Shown piece by piece: positions 25,355 through 34,500 of a DNA stretch of 64,000 nucleotides. The first letter of the stretch is position 1. Every line of letters starts with the position of its first letter. The stretch comes from Streptomyces sp. NBC_01353 (GTDB lineage: Bacteria; Actinomycetota; Actinomycetes; Streptomycetales; Streptomycetaceae): the NCBI RefSeq assembly GCF_036237275.1, contig NZ_CP108352.1, positions 4,278,001-4,342,000 of the forward strand, in the 5' to 3' direction. A model generated the notes under the pieces. The model was not told the origin of the DNA, did no database searches, and worked only from the letters and a program-made list of their open reading frames with translations. The translations under genes and the position numbers were made by a program.

Positions 25355-25418
25355 CACGCCTTCACGTCGTCACGTCGTCACGTCGTCACGCCTTCACGCC
25401 TTCACGCCTTCACGTCGG
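25355..25418. repeat. 9-bp tandem repeat (CACGTCGTC / CACGCCTTC), about seven units
   Basis: Two variants of a nonamer alternate in a block between the DUF2797 stop codon and the amidohydrolase start. It is non-coding and a likely length-variable site. Confidence 0.8.
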
Positions 25419-26273
25419 GAACAGCCCATCCTGGACGTCGGTGTTCGCCTTCCGCACGGGCACGCTGACGCGATGACCGGGGTCGACGGCGACGAGTCCC
25501 CACCCGCGGACGATACGGGTGTCGAGGGCGAGCACCCGGCCTTCGGAGTCGAGAAGGTGCAGGTCGGGCCCGGCGGCGGCGAGGAGACGGCCGGCGACGA
25601 CACCGTCGTCGCAGAGCTCGGTGACGGTCCCGGCGAGTCCGGGGAGCCCGTCGAGCCCGAAGGCCTCGGCGTGGTCGCGCACCTCGCAGGGAAGCGCCTC
25701 CAGGGTGTCGCCCCACGCGGGCAGGGCGACGGCCGATCGGTACAGCGCCTCGATCTCGTGGCGGCGCGCGTCCGGGGCGGGCAGCTCGTGCCGTACGGCG
25801 CGCTTCCGCTCGTACGGAATCCGGTCGGGCACCTTCAAGGCGTGCCTCAGCAGCTCCTCGGTCCGCCGGGCGGCCATGAGCGGCCCCCGCCCGAGCCAGC
25901 TGAAGGCGACGGCCCCCTGCTCGAGGAGCCGGGCGTCACCCCGCTCCTCGCCGGTGATCCCGACCTTGGTCATCCCGGGCCCGAACCAGGCGAGGTACAC
26001 GCGGTACGTCCGCGGGTCGTCGGCGATGGTGTCGGCGGCGACCGAGTGGACCCGGTCGAGCCGCGCGCACTCAGGACACTGCCCGCCGATGGCCCGCGCG
26101 GACACCACCGCTGCGAGCGGGCAGGGATTGCCACGGGCTCCCGGGCACAACCGCTGCCCGACGGCCCGGAAGGCGACCTGCTGCCCGTACGCGAGCACGG
26201 ACACCCGCCCACCCGCCCAACGGAGGCCGGGCACACCCCCGCTCCACCGCATCCCCGTACACCGCCACGTCAC
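25410..26273 (-). CDS. DUF2797 protein (287 aa)
   Basis: Full-length DUF2797 protein. A cysteine-containing N-terminal part (CPGARGNPCPLAAVV and GGQCPECARLDRV, probably zinc-binding) is followed by a segment RVYLAWFGPGMTKVGITGEE resembling the GIY-YIG nuclease fold. A third part is alpha/beta and ends SVPVRKANTDVQDGLFP. Biological role is unknown. GTG 26273 or ATG 26252 may be the start. Its 3' end runs into the nonamer repeat block. Confidence 0.88.
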   Translation of the reverse strand: MTWRCTGMRWSGGVPGLRWAGGRVSVLAYGQQVAFRAVGQRLCPGARGNPCPLAAVVSARAIGGQCPECARLDRVHSVAADTIADDPRTYRVYLAWFGPGMTKVGITGEERGDARLLEQGAVAFSWLGRGPLMAARRTEELLRHALKVPDRIPYERKRAVRHELPAPDARRHEIEALYRSAVALPAWGDTLEALPCEVRDHAEAFGLDGLPGLAGTVTELCDDGVVAGRLLAAAGPDLHLLDSEGRVLALDTRIVRGWGLVAVDPGHRVSVPVRKANTDVQDGLFPT

Positions 26274-26312
26274 GGAACCAGTCTCCTCCGAGGGTCTGAC
26301 AACGAGACGACA

Positions 26313-26341
26313 GAGGCCCCCGGAGTGCTTCCGGGGGCCTC
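26313..26341 (-). terminator. Terminator between the PH-domain gene and DUF2797
   Basis: Stem GAGGCCCCCGG / CCGGGGGCCTC with a 7-base loop, 20 bp past the stop of the minus-strand PH-domain gene. Confidence 0.8.
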
Positions 26342-26361
26342 ACACGCGTACAGCAGAGGGA

Positions 26362-26727
26362 CTACCGCGCGACGAACTGCGTCAGAATCGCCTGCACTTC
26401 GTAGATGTCCACGCCCTTGGTGAAGGTCTTCTGGACGGGGACGGAGTTGCCGGAGATCCAGATCTTCAGCTCGGCGTCGAGGTCGAACGTGCCAGCCGTC
26501 TCCACGGCGAAGTGGGTGATGCTCTTGTACGGAATCGAGTGGTATTCGACCTTCTTGCCGGTAATGCCCTGCTTGTCGACGAGCACGAGCCGCCGGTCGG
26601 TGAAGAAGATGGTGTCGCGGATCAGCAGATACGCGGCGTGAACCTGCTCCCCCTGCCCGAGCAGCCGCGCGTAGTCCTGCTGCGCCTGCGCCGGATCGAT
26701 CTTGTGTGCGTTCCCGAAGAGCGCCAT
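26362..26727 (-). CDS. Bacterial PH-domain protein (121 aa)
   Basis: Single bacterial pleckstrin-homology-like domain (bPH type). The N-terminal helix (AQAQQDYARLLGQGEQVHAA) precedes strands IRDTIFFTDRRLVLVDKQG, VEYHSIPYKSITHFAVETAG and ELKIWISG, and a final helix DIYEVQAILTQFVA closes the domain. There is no signal or membrane segment. Function is unknown in bacteria; stress-linked assembly roles have been suggested for relatives. ATG 26727 is preferred over TTG 26733. Confidence 0.88.
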   Translation of the reverse strand: MALFGNAHKIDPAQAQQDYARLLGQGEQVHAAYLLIRDTIFFTDRRLVLVDKQGITGKKVEYHSIPYKSITHFAVETAGTFDLDAELKIWISGNSVPVQKTFTKGVDIYEVQAILTQFVAR

Positions 26728-26900
26728 ACCCAACCCCCACGATCAGAAGAAAGAACGATCTTCCGACTTTATCCCGCCGAACCGACGGACCGTCTCATCC
26801 TCAACGTGGCTGCCCCGACCGGCTCGCCGCCCTCGGCAGCGAGACGGTGCTGGTACGCCGCGACCGACAAGCTGTCGCTGCTGTACCGCCCCCAACGCAA

Positions 26901-26927
26901 GAGGCCCCGGACTTTCGTCCGGGGCCT
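26901..26927. terminator. Original terminator of the tRNA-Arg gene, now beside the left att copy
   Basis: Stem GAGGCCCCGGA / TCCGGGGCCTC, located just beyond the truncated tRNA-Arg 3' end when read on the minus strand. Confidence 0.75.
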
Positions 26928-26934
26928 CTCAGGC

Positions 26935-26978
26935 TGTGCACTCGGCAGGATTCGAACCTGCAACCTTCTGATCCGTAG
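26935..26978 (-). other. Left attachment site: 44-bp copy of the tRNA-Arg(ACG) 3' end
   Basis: These 44 bases are identical to 30322-30365 and correspond to the 3' part of tRNA-Arg(ACG) from the anticodon region to the discriminator base. The rest of the tRNA is absent here. This is the classic direct repeat made by a tyrosine-integrase element inserting into a tRNA gene. Identity stops at 26978. Confidence 0.88.
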
Positions 26979-27312
26979 GCGCGTGCCAACGCGAGAGGAA
27001 CCTGGTTGGGTGCCGTTTTCGTGCCCGCCGAGACAGCCGCCCGTCCTGTCATGTAGCTCCACGTTCACCGGCGTTGATGTCACAAGCTGATGAAACCCAG
27101 ACATCCATGCACTGGTCCGGCCGGTTCGTGATCACCGGACGGGCCTCGGGCCGGGAATGCGTCCGCGAATCCGGCCACCAGCAGGTCCCACCCACAACTC
27201 CAAATACTGCGTGTTCCGTTCTGAGTCGATGCGAGCACCACTGAGCCCCCGGACGATGTGTCCAGGGGCTCAGCCGCCTGTGTGACGGGAAGGCAGATGG
27301 GCCTGGGATGGG
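26979..27312. other. Left inner end of the integrated element, no gene
   Basis: This stretch contains no credible gene. GTTGATGTCAC at 27073-27083 is repeated at 30261-30271 near the other end and may be an arm-type integrase site. A hairpin at 27242-27273 (TGAGCCCCC...AGGGGCTCA, imperfect) lies 40 bp past the collagen-like gene and is its likely terminator. Confidence 0.55.
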
Positions 27313-29076
27313 CTAGTCCTGTCGAGTCGCTGAACCTCGCCGGATTCTCTTCATGGCGAAGATCGAGCCTCCGACGAGTGCCAGCGCGCCCGCATAGGCG
27401 GCCATGATGCCGGTACTGCTGCTTGCGTCGGCCGCGGCGTGGTCTGACAACGTAACCTCCGGCTGCTGACCGGTGGCGGCACTCATCTCGGCGACGTTGG
27501 CGGTCTTGACCGTGTCGGACACGGCGCGGCCGTGGCCCCCGTGGCCAAGAGCATCGGAGAGGGCGCCGTCCACGAGACCGGCCCACGGAGGCTTGCCCTC
27601 GTCGTGACCGTGCTCGGGCTTGCCCTCGTCGTGACCGTGCTCGGGCTTGCCCTCGTCGTGACCGTGCTCGGGCTTGCCCTGGTCGTGACCGTGGCCGTCC
27701 TCGCCCTTGTCGCCCTTGTCACCCTTCTCGCCCTTGTCACCCTTTTCACCCTTGTCGCCCTGAGGTCCCTTGGGCCCCGCGGGTCCGGCGGGTCCGGCAG
27801 GCCCGGCAGGCCCGGCGGGTCCGGCGGGTCCGGCAGGCCCGGCGGAACCAGTGGGTCCGGCAGGTCCGGCGGAACCAGTGGGTCCGGCGGGTCCGGCAGG
27901 CCCGGCGGAACCAGTGGGTCCGGGCGAACCGGCGGGTCCAGGTGAACCGGCGGGTCCAGGTGAACCGGCGGGTCCAGGTGAACCGGCGGGTCCGGGCGAA
28001 CCGGCGGGTCCAGGTGAACCGGCGGGTCCGGGCGAACCGGCGGGTCCAGGTGAACCGGCGGGTCCGGGCGAACCGGCGGGTCCAGGTGAACCGGCGGGTC
28101 CGGGCGAACCGGCGGGTCCGGGCGAACCGGCGGGTCCGGGCGAACCGGCGGGTCCGGGCGAACCGGCGGGTCCGGGCGAACCGGCGGGTCCAGGTGAACC
28201 GGCGGGTCCGGGCGAACCGGCGGGTCCGGGCGAACCTTCCGGCCCGGGCGAACCCGTCGGACCGGGCGAACCCGTCGGACCGGGCGAACCCGTCGGACCG
28301 GGAGGTCCGACCGGGCCAACGGCGCAGGCCGCCCTCGTAATGGTGTTTCTGTCCAACGTGACCTCGCCGTTGCGCGCCAGGGCGCGACCTTCGATCACGG
28401 CGTCGGTCTTCACGGCGATGGACGTCAGGGCCAGGATGTTGCCCTTGAACTGGGTGGTCGTGTCGAGGGTGGCGGAGCTGCCCACCTGCCAGAACACGTT
28501 GCAGGCATTTGCTCCGTTGATGAGAGCCACGACGGCCCCCGGAGCCGTGATCAGGGTCTCGGGGATCTGGAAGATGAAGACGGCGTCGGGGTTGTTCTGG
28601 CCGTCAAGGGTGACCGTGCCGGTGATGTTCAGTGTCGACGAGGACGTGTAGACGCCGGGAGCCAGCGTTTGTCCGCCGATGTCGACCGAAGAGGCGGCCC
28701 CGGGTCCGCGGCTCGCCGCGTCGTTGTAGGCGATGACGAGGTCGGCCTTCGCCTGCTCGGCTTGCGCGTCGTCGATGTGCTGCGTTCCGTTGACGACGCC
28801 GGGCGGGAAGTTGGTCACCGATGTGCCGGGATCGAGCCCCAGGTCTCCGTTGATGGTGGTGAGGGTGTTCGTGTTGGTGATCGTTTCACCGGCCAGGACC
28901 GCGTAATTGGTGGCGGTCCCCAGCCCCACGGGGGCTTCCAGGGCGTGAGCGAGGCTCGGGACCAGGGTGACAGCCGCCACCAACAGCGCTCCGGGCAGCA
29001 GGAGGAGCTTCTTCTTGACTCTGGCGTGTCTTCGCACGGGACCTGATGGGGCGGACAGGGCGGCATCCACTGGCAT
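27313..29076 (-). CDS. Secreted DUF3494 (ice-binding-like) protein with collagen-like stalk (587 aa)
   Basis: A long basic signal peptide (cleavage near AHA, residue 44) precedes a DUF3494 domain at about 50-250 ([20 protein letters not shown], then [20 protein letters not shown]). Ice-binding and adhesin-type proteins share this fold. About 68 collagen-like G-x-y triplets follow (about 254-459): first GPAGSP-type units, then charged GDKGEK units. Next come four nonapeptides of the HGHDEGKPE type (about 460-498). A hydrophobic C-terminal helix with basic tail (about 556-587) suggests membrane or cell-wall anchoring, but no clear LPxTG is present (SSSTG only). ATG 29076 follows AAAGG. It is probably a surface stalk with a ligand-binding head. 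Confidence 0.88.
   Translation of the reverse strand: MPVDAALSAPSGPVRRHARVKKKLLLLPGALLVAAVTLVPSLAHALEAPVGLGTATNYAVLAGETITNTNTLTTINGDLGLDPGTSVTNFPPGVVNGTQHIDDAQAEQAKADLVIAYNDAASRGPGAASSVDIGGQTLAPGVYTSSSTLNITGTVTLDGQNNPDAVFIFQIPETLITAPGAVVALINGANACNVFWQVGSSATLDTTTQFKGNILALTSIAVKTDAVIEGRALARNGEVTLDRNTITRAACAVGPVGPPGPTGSPGPTGSPGPTGSPGPEGSPGPAGSPGPAGSPGPAGSPGPAGSPGPAGSPGPAGSPGPAGSPGPAGSPGPAGSPGPAGSPGPAGSPGPAGSPGPAGSPGPAGSPGPAGSPGPAGSPGPAGSPGPTGSAGPAGPAGPTGSAGPAGPTGSAGPAGPAGPAGPAGPAGPAGPAGPKGPQGDKGEKGDKGEKGDKGDKGEDGHGHDQGKPEHGHDEGKPEHGHDEGKPEHGHDEGKPPWAGLVDGALSDALGHGGHGRAVSDTVKTANVAEMSAATGQQPEVTLSDHAAADASSSTGIMAAYAGALALVGGSIFAMKRIRRGSATRQD
27594..27690. repeat. 27-bp in-frame repeat encoding HGHDEGKPE units
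   Basis: Three nearly exact 27-bp copies plus one variant lie inside the collagen-like gene. The upstream collagen block (27777-28310) is also built of 9- and 18-bp repeats, so the gene is prone to length change. Confidence 0.85.
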
Positions 29077-29730
29077 AGGACAGACCTTTCTCTTGGCCGT
29101 TGAGCTCAGTAGCTCGGAATGGGAATTCCGAGCGCCCTGTGGCGAGTTCTGGTCAGGCCACACGTCCGTACAACTGCGCGCTATTCAGCGGAGCTTCGCC
29201 GAAGCAGCGACCGCAGAGCGAATGCTGGCGGCACAGTGGCAACCGAAACCCACTCACTAAAGGTGAGATAATATGAACATACGTGATGGAGCGTCACCAC
29301 CGGGCAATAGGGTGACTCGTTTTCGCGATTTCAGGTTCACTCATTCGCTTTCGGCGTGTCGTCAAATCGCGTGTGGAAAAACCGCTAGCAGGTTCGGGCA
29401 GCCCCACAGATGCGAAGGCCCGGAGCGACGTGAACACACTCGGGTCGATGGTTGCTGCGACTACAGGCGAGGGTCAGGGCTCAGAGCTGAAAGGCCACTC
29501 CTGCACCTCGCCAAGTAGCGGCGACCCGGTTCCGGCCCTCGTGGCCGCATGGCCGGCAGTCCGAGTTGGAGTCGGACGGACGCCCGGCACATGCCTAGGA
29601 CCCACCGGGCGTCCATGAGTGAGTCCCAGCCCGCCCTCCGAGGGGTCAGGGCCGAGAGGCTTGCAGGGCTGCGATCACGGTCCCAGGATCACCGCGGTAC
29701 AACAGGTGCGGTTCGTCTGCCTGAGGGGGG
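29077..29730. other. Element interior without a credible gene
   Basis: This region holds the promoter of the collagen-like gene and an AT-richer patch around 29255-29300. Open frames on both strands have poor GC3 bias and no recognised motifs. A minus-strand tail reading RFIPPQADEPHLLYRGDPGT, ending at 29646, could be the end of a lost gene, but I cannot identify it. Confidence 0.4.
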
Positions 29731-30243
29731 ATGAACCGGGTGCGGTACCGCTGTAGGTCGCTCTCGGAGACCCCCAAGACGGCCCGGTCGATCCGTACGG
29801 TCTCGCTCCCGAAGCGGTGCGTGGACGCGCTCACCGCCCACCGGGCGACCCAGGAGCGGGAGCGGAAGGTGGCCGGCGCGAAGTGGAAGCCGCTCGGTCA
29901 CCAGCCGACGGGCCTCATCTCCACCACGTCGACCGGCCGGGCCACGGATCCTCGGAGCCTGAACAGGATGCTCACGCTTCTGTGTGCCAGGGCCAAGGTC
30001 CGGCGGGTCCGGGTGCACGACCTGCGCCACACGTGCGCCTCGCTGCTGCTCGCTCAGGGGGTGGACGCCCGCACCATCATGGAGACGCTCGGGCACAGCA
30101 CGATCACGATGACGCTCGATACCTACGCCCACGTCATGCAGACGACGCTCAAGGCAGCAGCCGATCGGATGGATGACGCCCTGGGGCGCGACGAGTCCGG
30201 CGAGGAAGGGGGCGAGGCTCCCGAGGAGACGCCGGCCGCCTGA
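29731..30243 (+). pseudogene. int: 5'-truncated tyrosine integrase
   Basis: About 170 codons of the catalytic domain of a tyrosine recombinase remain. They contain TARSIRTVSLPKRCVDAL, the HxxR box VHDLRHTCASLLLAQGVDAR, the LGHST box, and the nucleophile Tyr in LDTYAHVM. The N-terminal DNA-binding domains and the first catalytic Arg motif (usually RRGE-LGL) are missing: upstream sequence contains stops and unrelated codons. A degenerate VRYRC.R junction suggests an internal deletion. The 3' end lies about 80 bp from the right att site, the expected place for int. Integration or excision by this copy is not expected. Confidence 0.8.
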
Positions 30244-30282
30244 GCCGTCCGGCCAACCGCGTTGATGTCACCCGCTGATGTC

Positions 30283-30315
30283 AAAGGCCCCCTGGACGAT
30301 GTCCAGGGGGCCTTT
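30283..30315. terminator. Bidirectional terminator between int and tRNA-Arg
   Basis: Perfect 15-bp stem AAAGGCCCCCTGGAC / GTCCAGGGGGCCTTT with a 3-base loop. It serves tRNA-Arg on the minus strand and the integrase remnant on the plus strand. Confidence 0.88.
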
Positions 30316-30323
30316 GAGCTGTG

Positions 30324-30396
30324 TGCACTCGGCAGGATTCGAACCTGCAACCTTCTGATCCGTAGTCAGATGCTCTATCCGTTAAGCTACGAGTGC
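30324..30396 (-). tRNA. tRNA-Arg (anticodon ACG)
   Basis: The 73-nt gene reads, on the minus strand, acceptor GCACTCG...CGAGTGC with discriminator A. The anticodon loop CTACGGA lies in a CTGA/TCAG-type stem and gives ACG. Its 3' part was supplied by the integrated element (see att repeats). A34 of this tRNA is the substrate of TadA, encoded at 3751. Confidence 0.95.
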
Positions 30397-30587
30397 TTGT
30401 GCTTCTCGGCTTTTTTCTTGCCGGTCGGCGTTGCGTGGACAACATTACATGACCTGCGCCGTAGCGCGAAATCCATTAGTCACACCCCATCTGACCTGCG
30501 AAAACGCCCTCTGGGGGCTCCTCGCGAGATCCGTGCACTCCGCCGGGTGGGTGACCCGCGCAGGCCCGCAGGGGGCCGGGAACGACC

Positions 30588-30617
30588 GAAGCCCCGGCCG
30601 TGTGGGCCGGGGCTTCG
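30588..30617 (-). terminator. Terminator after tRNA-Ser(GCT)
   Basis: Stem GAAGCCCCGGCC / GGCCGGGGCTTC located 10 bp beyond the tRNA 3' end on the minus strand. Confidence 0.85.
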
Positions 30618-30626
30618 GGGGTGGGG

Positions 30627-30717
30627 CGGAGGCGGAGGGATTTGAACCCTCGATGGGCTTTAAGACCCAAACCGCATTAGCAGTGCGGCGCCATAGACCG
30701 GACTAGGCGACGCCTCC
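30627..30717 (-). tRNA. tRNA-Ser (anticodon GCT)
   Basis: A 91-nt class II tRNA on the minus strand. The acceptor stem is GGAGGCG/CGCCTCC with discriminator G. The anticodon loop CTGCTAA gives GCT. A long variable arm and the GGTTCAAATCC T-loop are present. Confidence 0.96.
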
Positions 30718-30921
30718 ATGCACCCCGCGCGGGCGCGAGTGGTGCGTGCAGATGATGACACAGGCGAGCCGCGTGTCACCAATCGCTTCTCACCGTACTA
30801 GCCCTCCCGGGCCGAGGGCAAAGCCCCTCGGCCCATCCCGGTTGCGCAACGAACGGCAGTACGGAGCGTTAGAGGGGACGGGCCCGAGCCCATGGCCCCC
30901 ACCCGCCTCCCTGGAGTTCGT

Positions 30922-31347
30922 ATGCTGCGCCGCCTCGTCCTCGCCACCCTCGCCACCACCGCCGCGGGCGCCGCCGGGCTCGGGCCCGTGCCGCCGTTGC
31001 CGCTGCTCTCGTCGCCCGACGTGCTCACCGTGACCATCAGCAAGAGCGGGCACCCGAAGGCCGACGGCACGTTCCGGCTCGACTGCGAGGGCGAGCCCGG
31101 CGGGGACCACCCCGCGGCCGCCCGCGCCTGCGCGCGGCTCGACAAGCTCGCGAAGGAGAGGCAGGACCCCTTCAAGCCGGTCACCAAGGACGCGTTCTGC
31201 GGGCAGCAGTACGGCGGGCGTGTCGTCGCCCGCGTCACCGGCGACTGGCAGGGGCGCTCCGTCGACGCCCGCTTCTCCCGGGCCAACGGATGCGAGATCG
31301 ACCGCTGGGAGAACCTGGAGCCCGTACTGCCCCGCGTGCGGGGATGA
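30922..31347 (+). CDS. SSI-family serine protease inhibitor (141 aa)
   Basis: Secreted subtilisin-inhibitor-like protein. A signal peptide occupies about residues 1-22 (MLRRLVLATLATTAAGAAG). The mature domain begins LTVTISKSG and has the family cysteine pattern (RLDCEGEPGGDHPAAARAC, AFCGQQYGG, NGCEIDRW), which should give two disulphides, and the conserved WQGRSVDARFSRANGC. The reactive-site stretch after the third Cys is CGQQYGG, unlike the usual CPMVYDP, so specificity is probably altered or activity lost. ATG 30922 behind GGAG is preferred over ATG 30892. Confidence 0.85.
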   Translation: MLRRLVLATLATTAAGAAGLGPVPPLPLLSSPDVLTVTISKSGHPKADGTFRLDCEGEPGGDHPAAARACARLDKLAKERQDPFKPVTKDAFCGQQYGGRVVARVTGDWQGRSVDARFSRANGCEIDRWENLEPVLPRVRG

Positions 31348-31506
31348 GGTGAGGATGACGTTCGGATGTTGCCGCGGGCATGAGACCTCCCCCCGCGACC
31401 GCCGGCGCTGCCTTTAGACTCCTCGCAGTGACAGGCTGCGGCCCGAGGGGCAAGATGGGGCCGGCCAGCCGGGCAAGGTGCAGTGGGTCAGGGAGGAAGC
31501 GTCGTC

Positions 31507-34500
31507 GTGAGCAGCAGGCCATCCCGAGGCGCTGCTCGCCTCGCAGCCATACTTGACGCCCTCCCCGACGGCCTCGTGCTCGTCAACTGCAACGGCACGG
31601 TCGTCAACGCCAACACCATCGCCCTCGGCATGTTCGAGACCCCCGGTACCGCGCTCGTCGGGCGCGGGCTGCTCGATCTGCTGCCCGGCTTCGACTCGCG
31701 GCTGATCCCCGGCTCCATGCGGCGCCCCGAGGGAACCGACGAAAGCGGCCGTACGAAGCCGGCCCGGATGATCGCCCGCCGGACGGACGGCAGCGAGTTC
31801 GCCGTCGAGGTCACCAGCGCCAATCTCGAGGACGGGCGCGAGGCCTACGACTCGTACAGCGCCTACACCGGCGACGAGCTGCTCATGCTCGTCGTCCGCG
31901 ACCTCACCGGCACCCTCGACACCGAGGCCGAACTCGCCCGCTCGCAGCGCCAGACCGAGATGATCCTGCGCGCCGCCGCCGAAGGCGTCGTCGGCACGGA
32001 CACCGACGGGCGCGTCGTCCTCGTCAACCCCGCCGCCGCGCAGATCCTCGGCTTCCGCGCCAGCGATCTCGGCGGCAAGGAGCTGCACCCGCTGATCCTG
32101 CACTCGCGGGCGGACGGCGAGCCGTTCGCGTACGAGGAGTCGCCGCTCGCCGACACGCTCAAGTCGGGGCGCAAGCACCGCGTGCGCGGGCAGGTGCTGT
32201 GGGCGAAGAACGGTTCGCAGGTGCCGGTCGACCTGACGACCGCGCCGGTACGGGACGGGGACCAGCTCGTCGGCGCGGTGATGACCTTCACCGACCGCCG
32301 GCCCTACGAGCAGCTCGCCAAGGAGCAGGAGACCGAGCGCGCCGGCCTCGCCGAGAAGCACGCCGCCGAACTCGCCGAGCTCAAGAAGAGCAACGAGGAA
32401 CGGGCGAAGGCGGACAAGGAGCGGTACGAGGCCCTGGCCGGTCGGCACGAGCAGCTGACGGCCGTCCTCGGCGAGTCGCTGCGCGGGCCGCTGGAGGAGC
32501 TGCGTACGGAGCTCGCCACGCTCGCCGCCGACGACGCGGGCCAGCTGTGGCCCGAGGCCAACCAGCTCCTGCACCACCTGGCCGCCGGGTACGCCCGGAT
32601 GACGACCCTCGTGGACAACGTCCTCGGCTATCAGCGGCTGGACGCCGGGGCGGAGACCCTCGGCACGTCCGTCGTCCTGCTCGACGGGGTCGTGACCGCG
32701 GGCGTCGACGGGGCCGTGGAGCTCATCGGGCCCGGCCGGGCACAGTTCGCCGTGCACGCGCCGCCGATCGAGGCGGAGGTGGACGCGGCACGGCTCGCGA
32801 CCGCGCTCGCGCATCTCGTCGCGGACGTGGCCGGCGTCGACTCCACCGGCAAGGCCCGGGTCGTACCGGGTGCGGGATACGCCGACTCGACGATCGTGGT
32901 GGCGGCGGCGCAGCGCGGCGATGTCGTACGGATCGAGGTGCGCGGGCCGTACGCCGGCGGCGACCCCGTCCACCAGCCGATCGTGCGCGGGATCGTGGCC
33001 GCGCACGGCGGTGTGGTGCAGACGCACGAGGTGCCGGGGACGAGCGGCGGCGCATACGTCCTCGAGGTGCCGCTCGGCGCCGGCAAGGGCACGGTCGCCG
33101 CGCCGCCCGCCCCGACGGCCGTGGAGACGGCGACGGATCCGAAGGCCGAGGCCCAGGTCGCTCCGGCCGGTGGGCAGCTCGCGCTGCCCGCGCAGGCCTC
33201 GGACACGCAGGGCGGCGGACGGCGGCGCGCCCGGCGGGCGTCCACCGATGCCTTCCTGGAGAGCCCGGTGGCCCCCGAGGGCGCCGGTGGCAGTGCCGGT
33301 GCCGTCGAGCCGACCGGGCGCCGCCGCGGGCGTACGGAAGAGGCTCCGGCCGCCCCCGCCGAGCTGATCCCCGCCCAGAGCGCGGGCGGCGTCCCTGCTG
33401 TCGAGCCGACCGGGCGCCGTCGCGGCCGGCCCGCCGAGGGCTCCGTGGTGACCGCCGCCGAGGGCGCGCAGGGACGTGCCGCGCTCGGGGACGCCGTGCC
33501 TCCACAGGGTGTTCCCGTACCCGCCCAGGGCGTTCCCGCCGAAGCCCCCGCCCTCGCCCGGGCGGCCCTGCCCGCCCTGGCGAGCGGCGATCAGGCGGCC
33601 GAGGAGCGGCCCACCGGTCGGCGGGCGCGTCGCGCGCTCGCCGCGCAGGAGCGGACCGCCGCCGCCGAGGCCGGGCCGCGTACGCCGTTCGCGCTGCCCC
33701 CGGCCGACGCGGACCGTGCTCCGGAGCCCGCGGCACAGCCCGTACCGCAGGCCGTACCCGTACCGCAGCAGGCCATGCCTCTCCCGCAGCCGATGCAGGT
33801 GAGCGACGAGGGGCAGCACGACGCCGCGCGGTCCGCGCCGGACGCCGACCACACGCCCCTGCAGCCCCACCCGCAGTCGCATCCGCAGCCTCTTCCCGAG
33901 CCGACCGGTCGGCGTCGTGGCCCGGGGGTCGCCGAGGAGACGCGTGCCGGCACCGGATCCGTACCGCTGCCTCCTGAGGTACCCACGGCCACCGCTCCGG
34001 CCGCGCCCGCAGCCCCCGCCGCGCCGGCCGCTCCGAAGGACGTGACGCACAGCGGGCGGGCGTTCAGCGTGCGGACGCTCGGGCAGGGCGTGCCCTTCGC
34101 CCAGCAGATCGCGGCACAGCAGAGCGCCGCACAGCAGGCCGGTGCACAGCAGGTCGGTGCGTCGCAGGCTGGTGCGTCGCAGGGCGGTGCGTCGCAGAAC
34201 GGGCAGAGCAACGGCTCCGGTCGGCGGCGCAAGCTCGCCACCCCGCCCGAGGGCGACCGTCCGGTCCCGGCGCCCGCGCCCGTACCGGCAGCCCCTGCCG
34301 CCCCGGCGGCGCCGACGGAGCCCGCCGCCAAGGCGCAGCCGAAGCTCGCCTCGCTCGCCCAGGCGGCGCCCGAAGGCCGTTCCTACGCCATAGGGGCGCC
34401 CGCCGAGGGTGCCGCCGAGGGCCCCGAGCCGCTCGACGGTCCCGGCGGCGCGGTCGAGGTCGCCAACAAGCCGCTGCCGCAGCCCGTCGACGACGAGCTG

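Larger units (their letters stand above)
26935..30365. mobile_element. Remnant integrative element in tRNA-Arg(ACG), about 3.4 kb
   Basis: The 44-bp direct repeats (26935-26978 and 30322-30365) bound a segment holding a truncated integrase gene next to the reconstituted tRNA and one cargo gene for an ice-binding-like collagen protein. No excisionase, replication or transfer genes remain. The element supplied a replacement tRNA 3' end and its own terminator (30283-30315). It appears immobile unless an integrase acts in trans. Confidence 0.8.

Noticed and set aside
27770..28651. 293-codon plus-strand frame with GPAG/GEPAGP repeats opposite the collagen-like gene
   Set aside because: It is a mirror of the palindromic-like collagen codons. 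The minus-strand frame has the signal peptide, DUF3494 domain and ribosome site, so only that one is called.
29273..29518. 81-codon frame starting at an AT-rich ATG inside the element
   Set aside because: Codon third positions are not GC-biased, there is no ribosome site and no recognisable motif.
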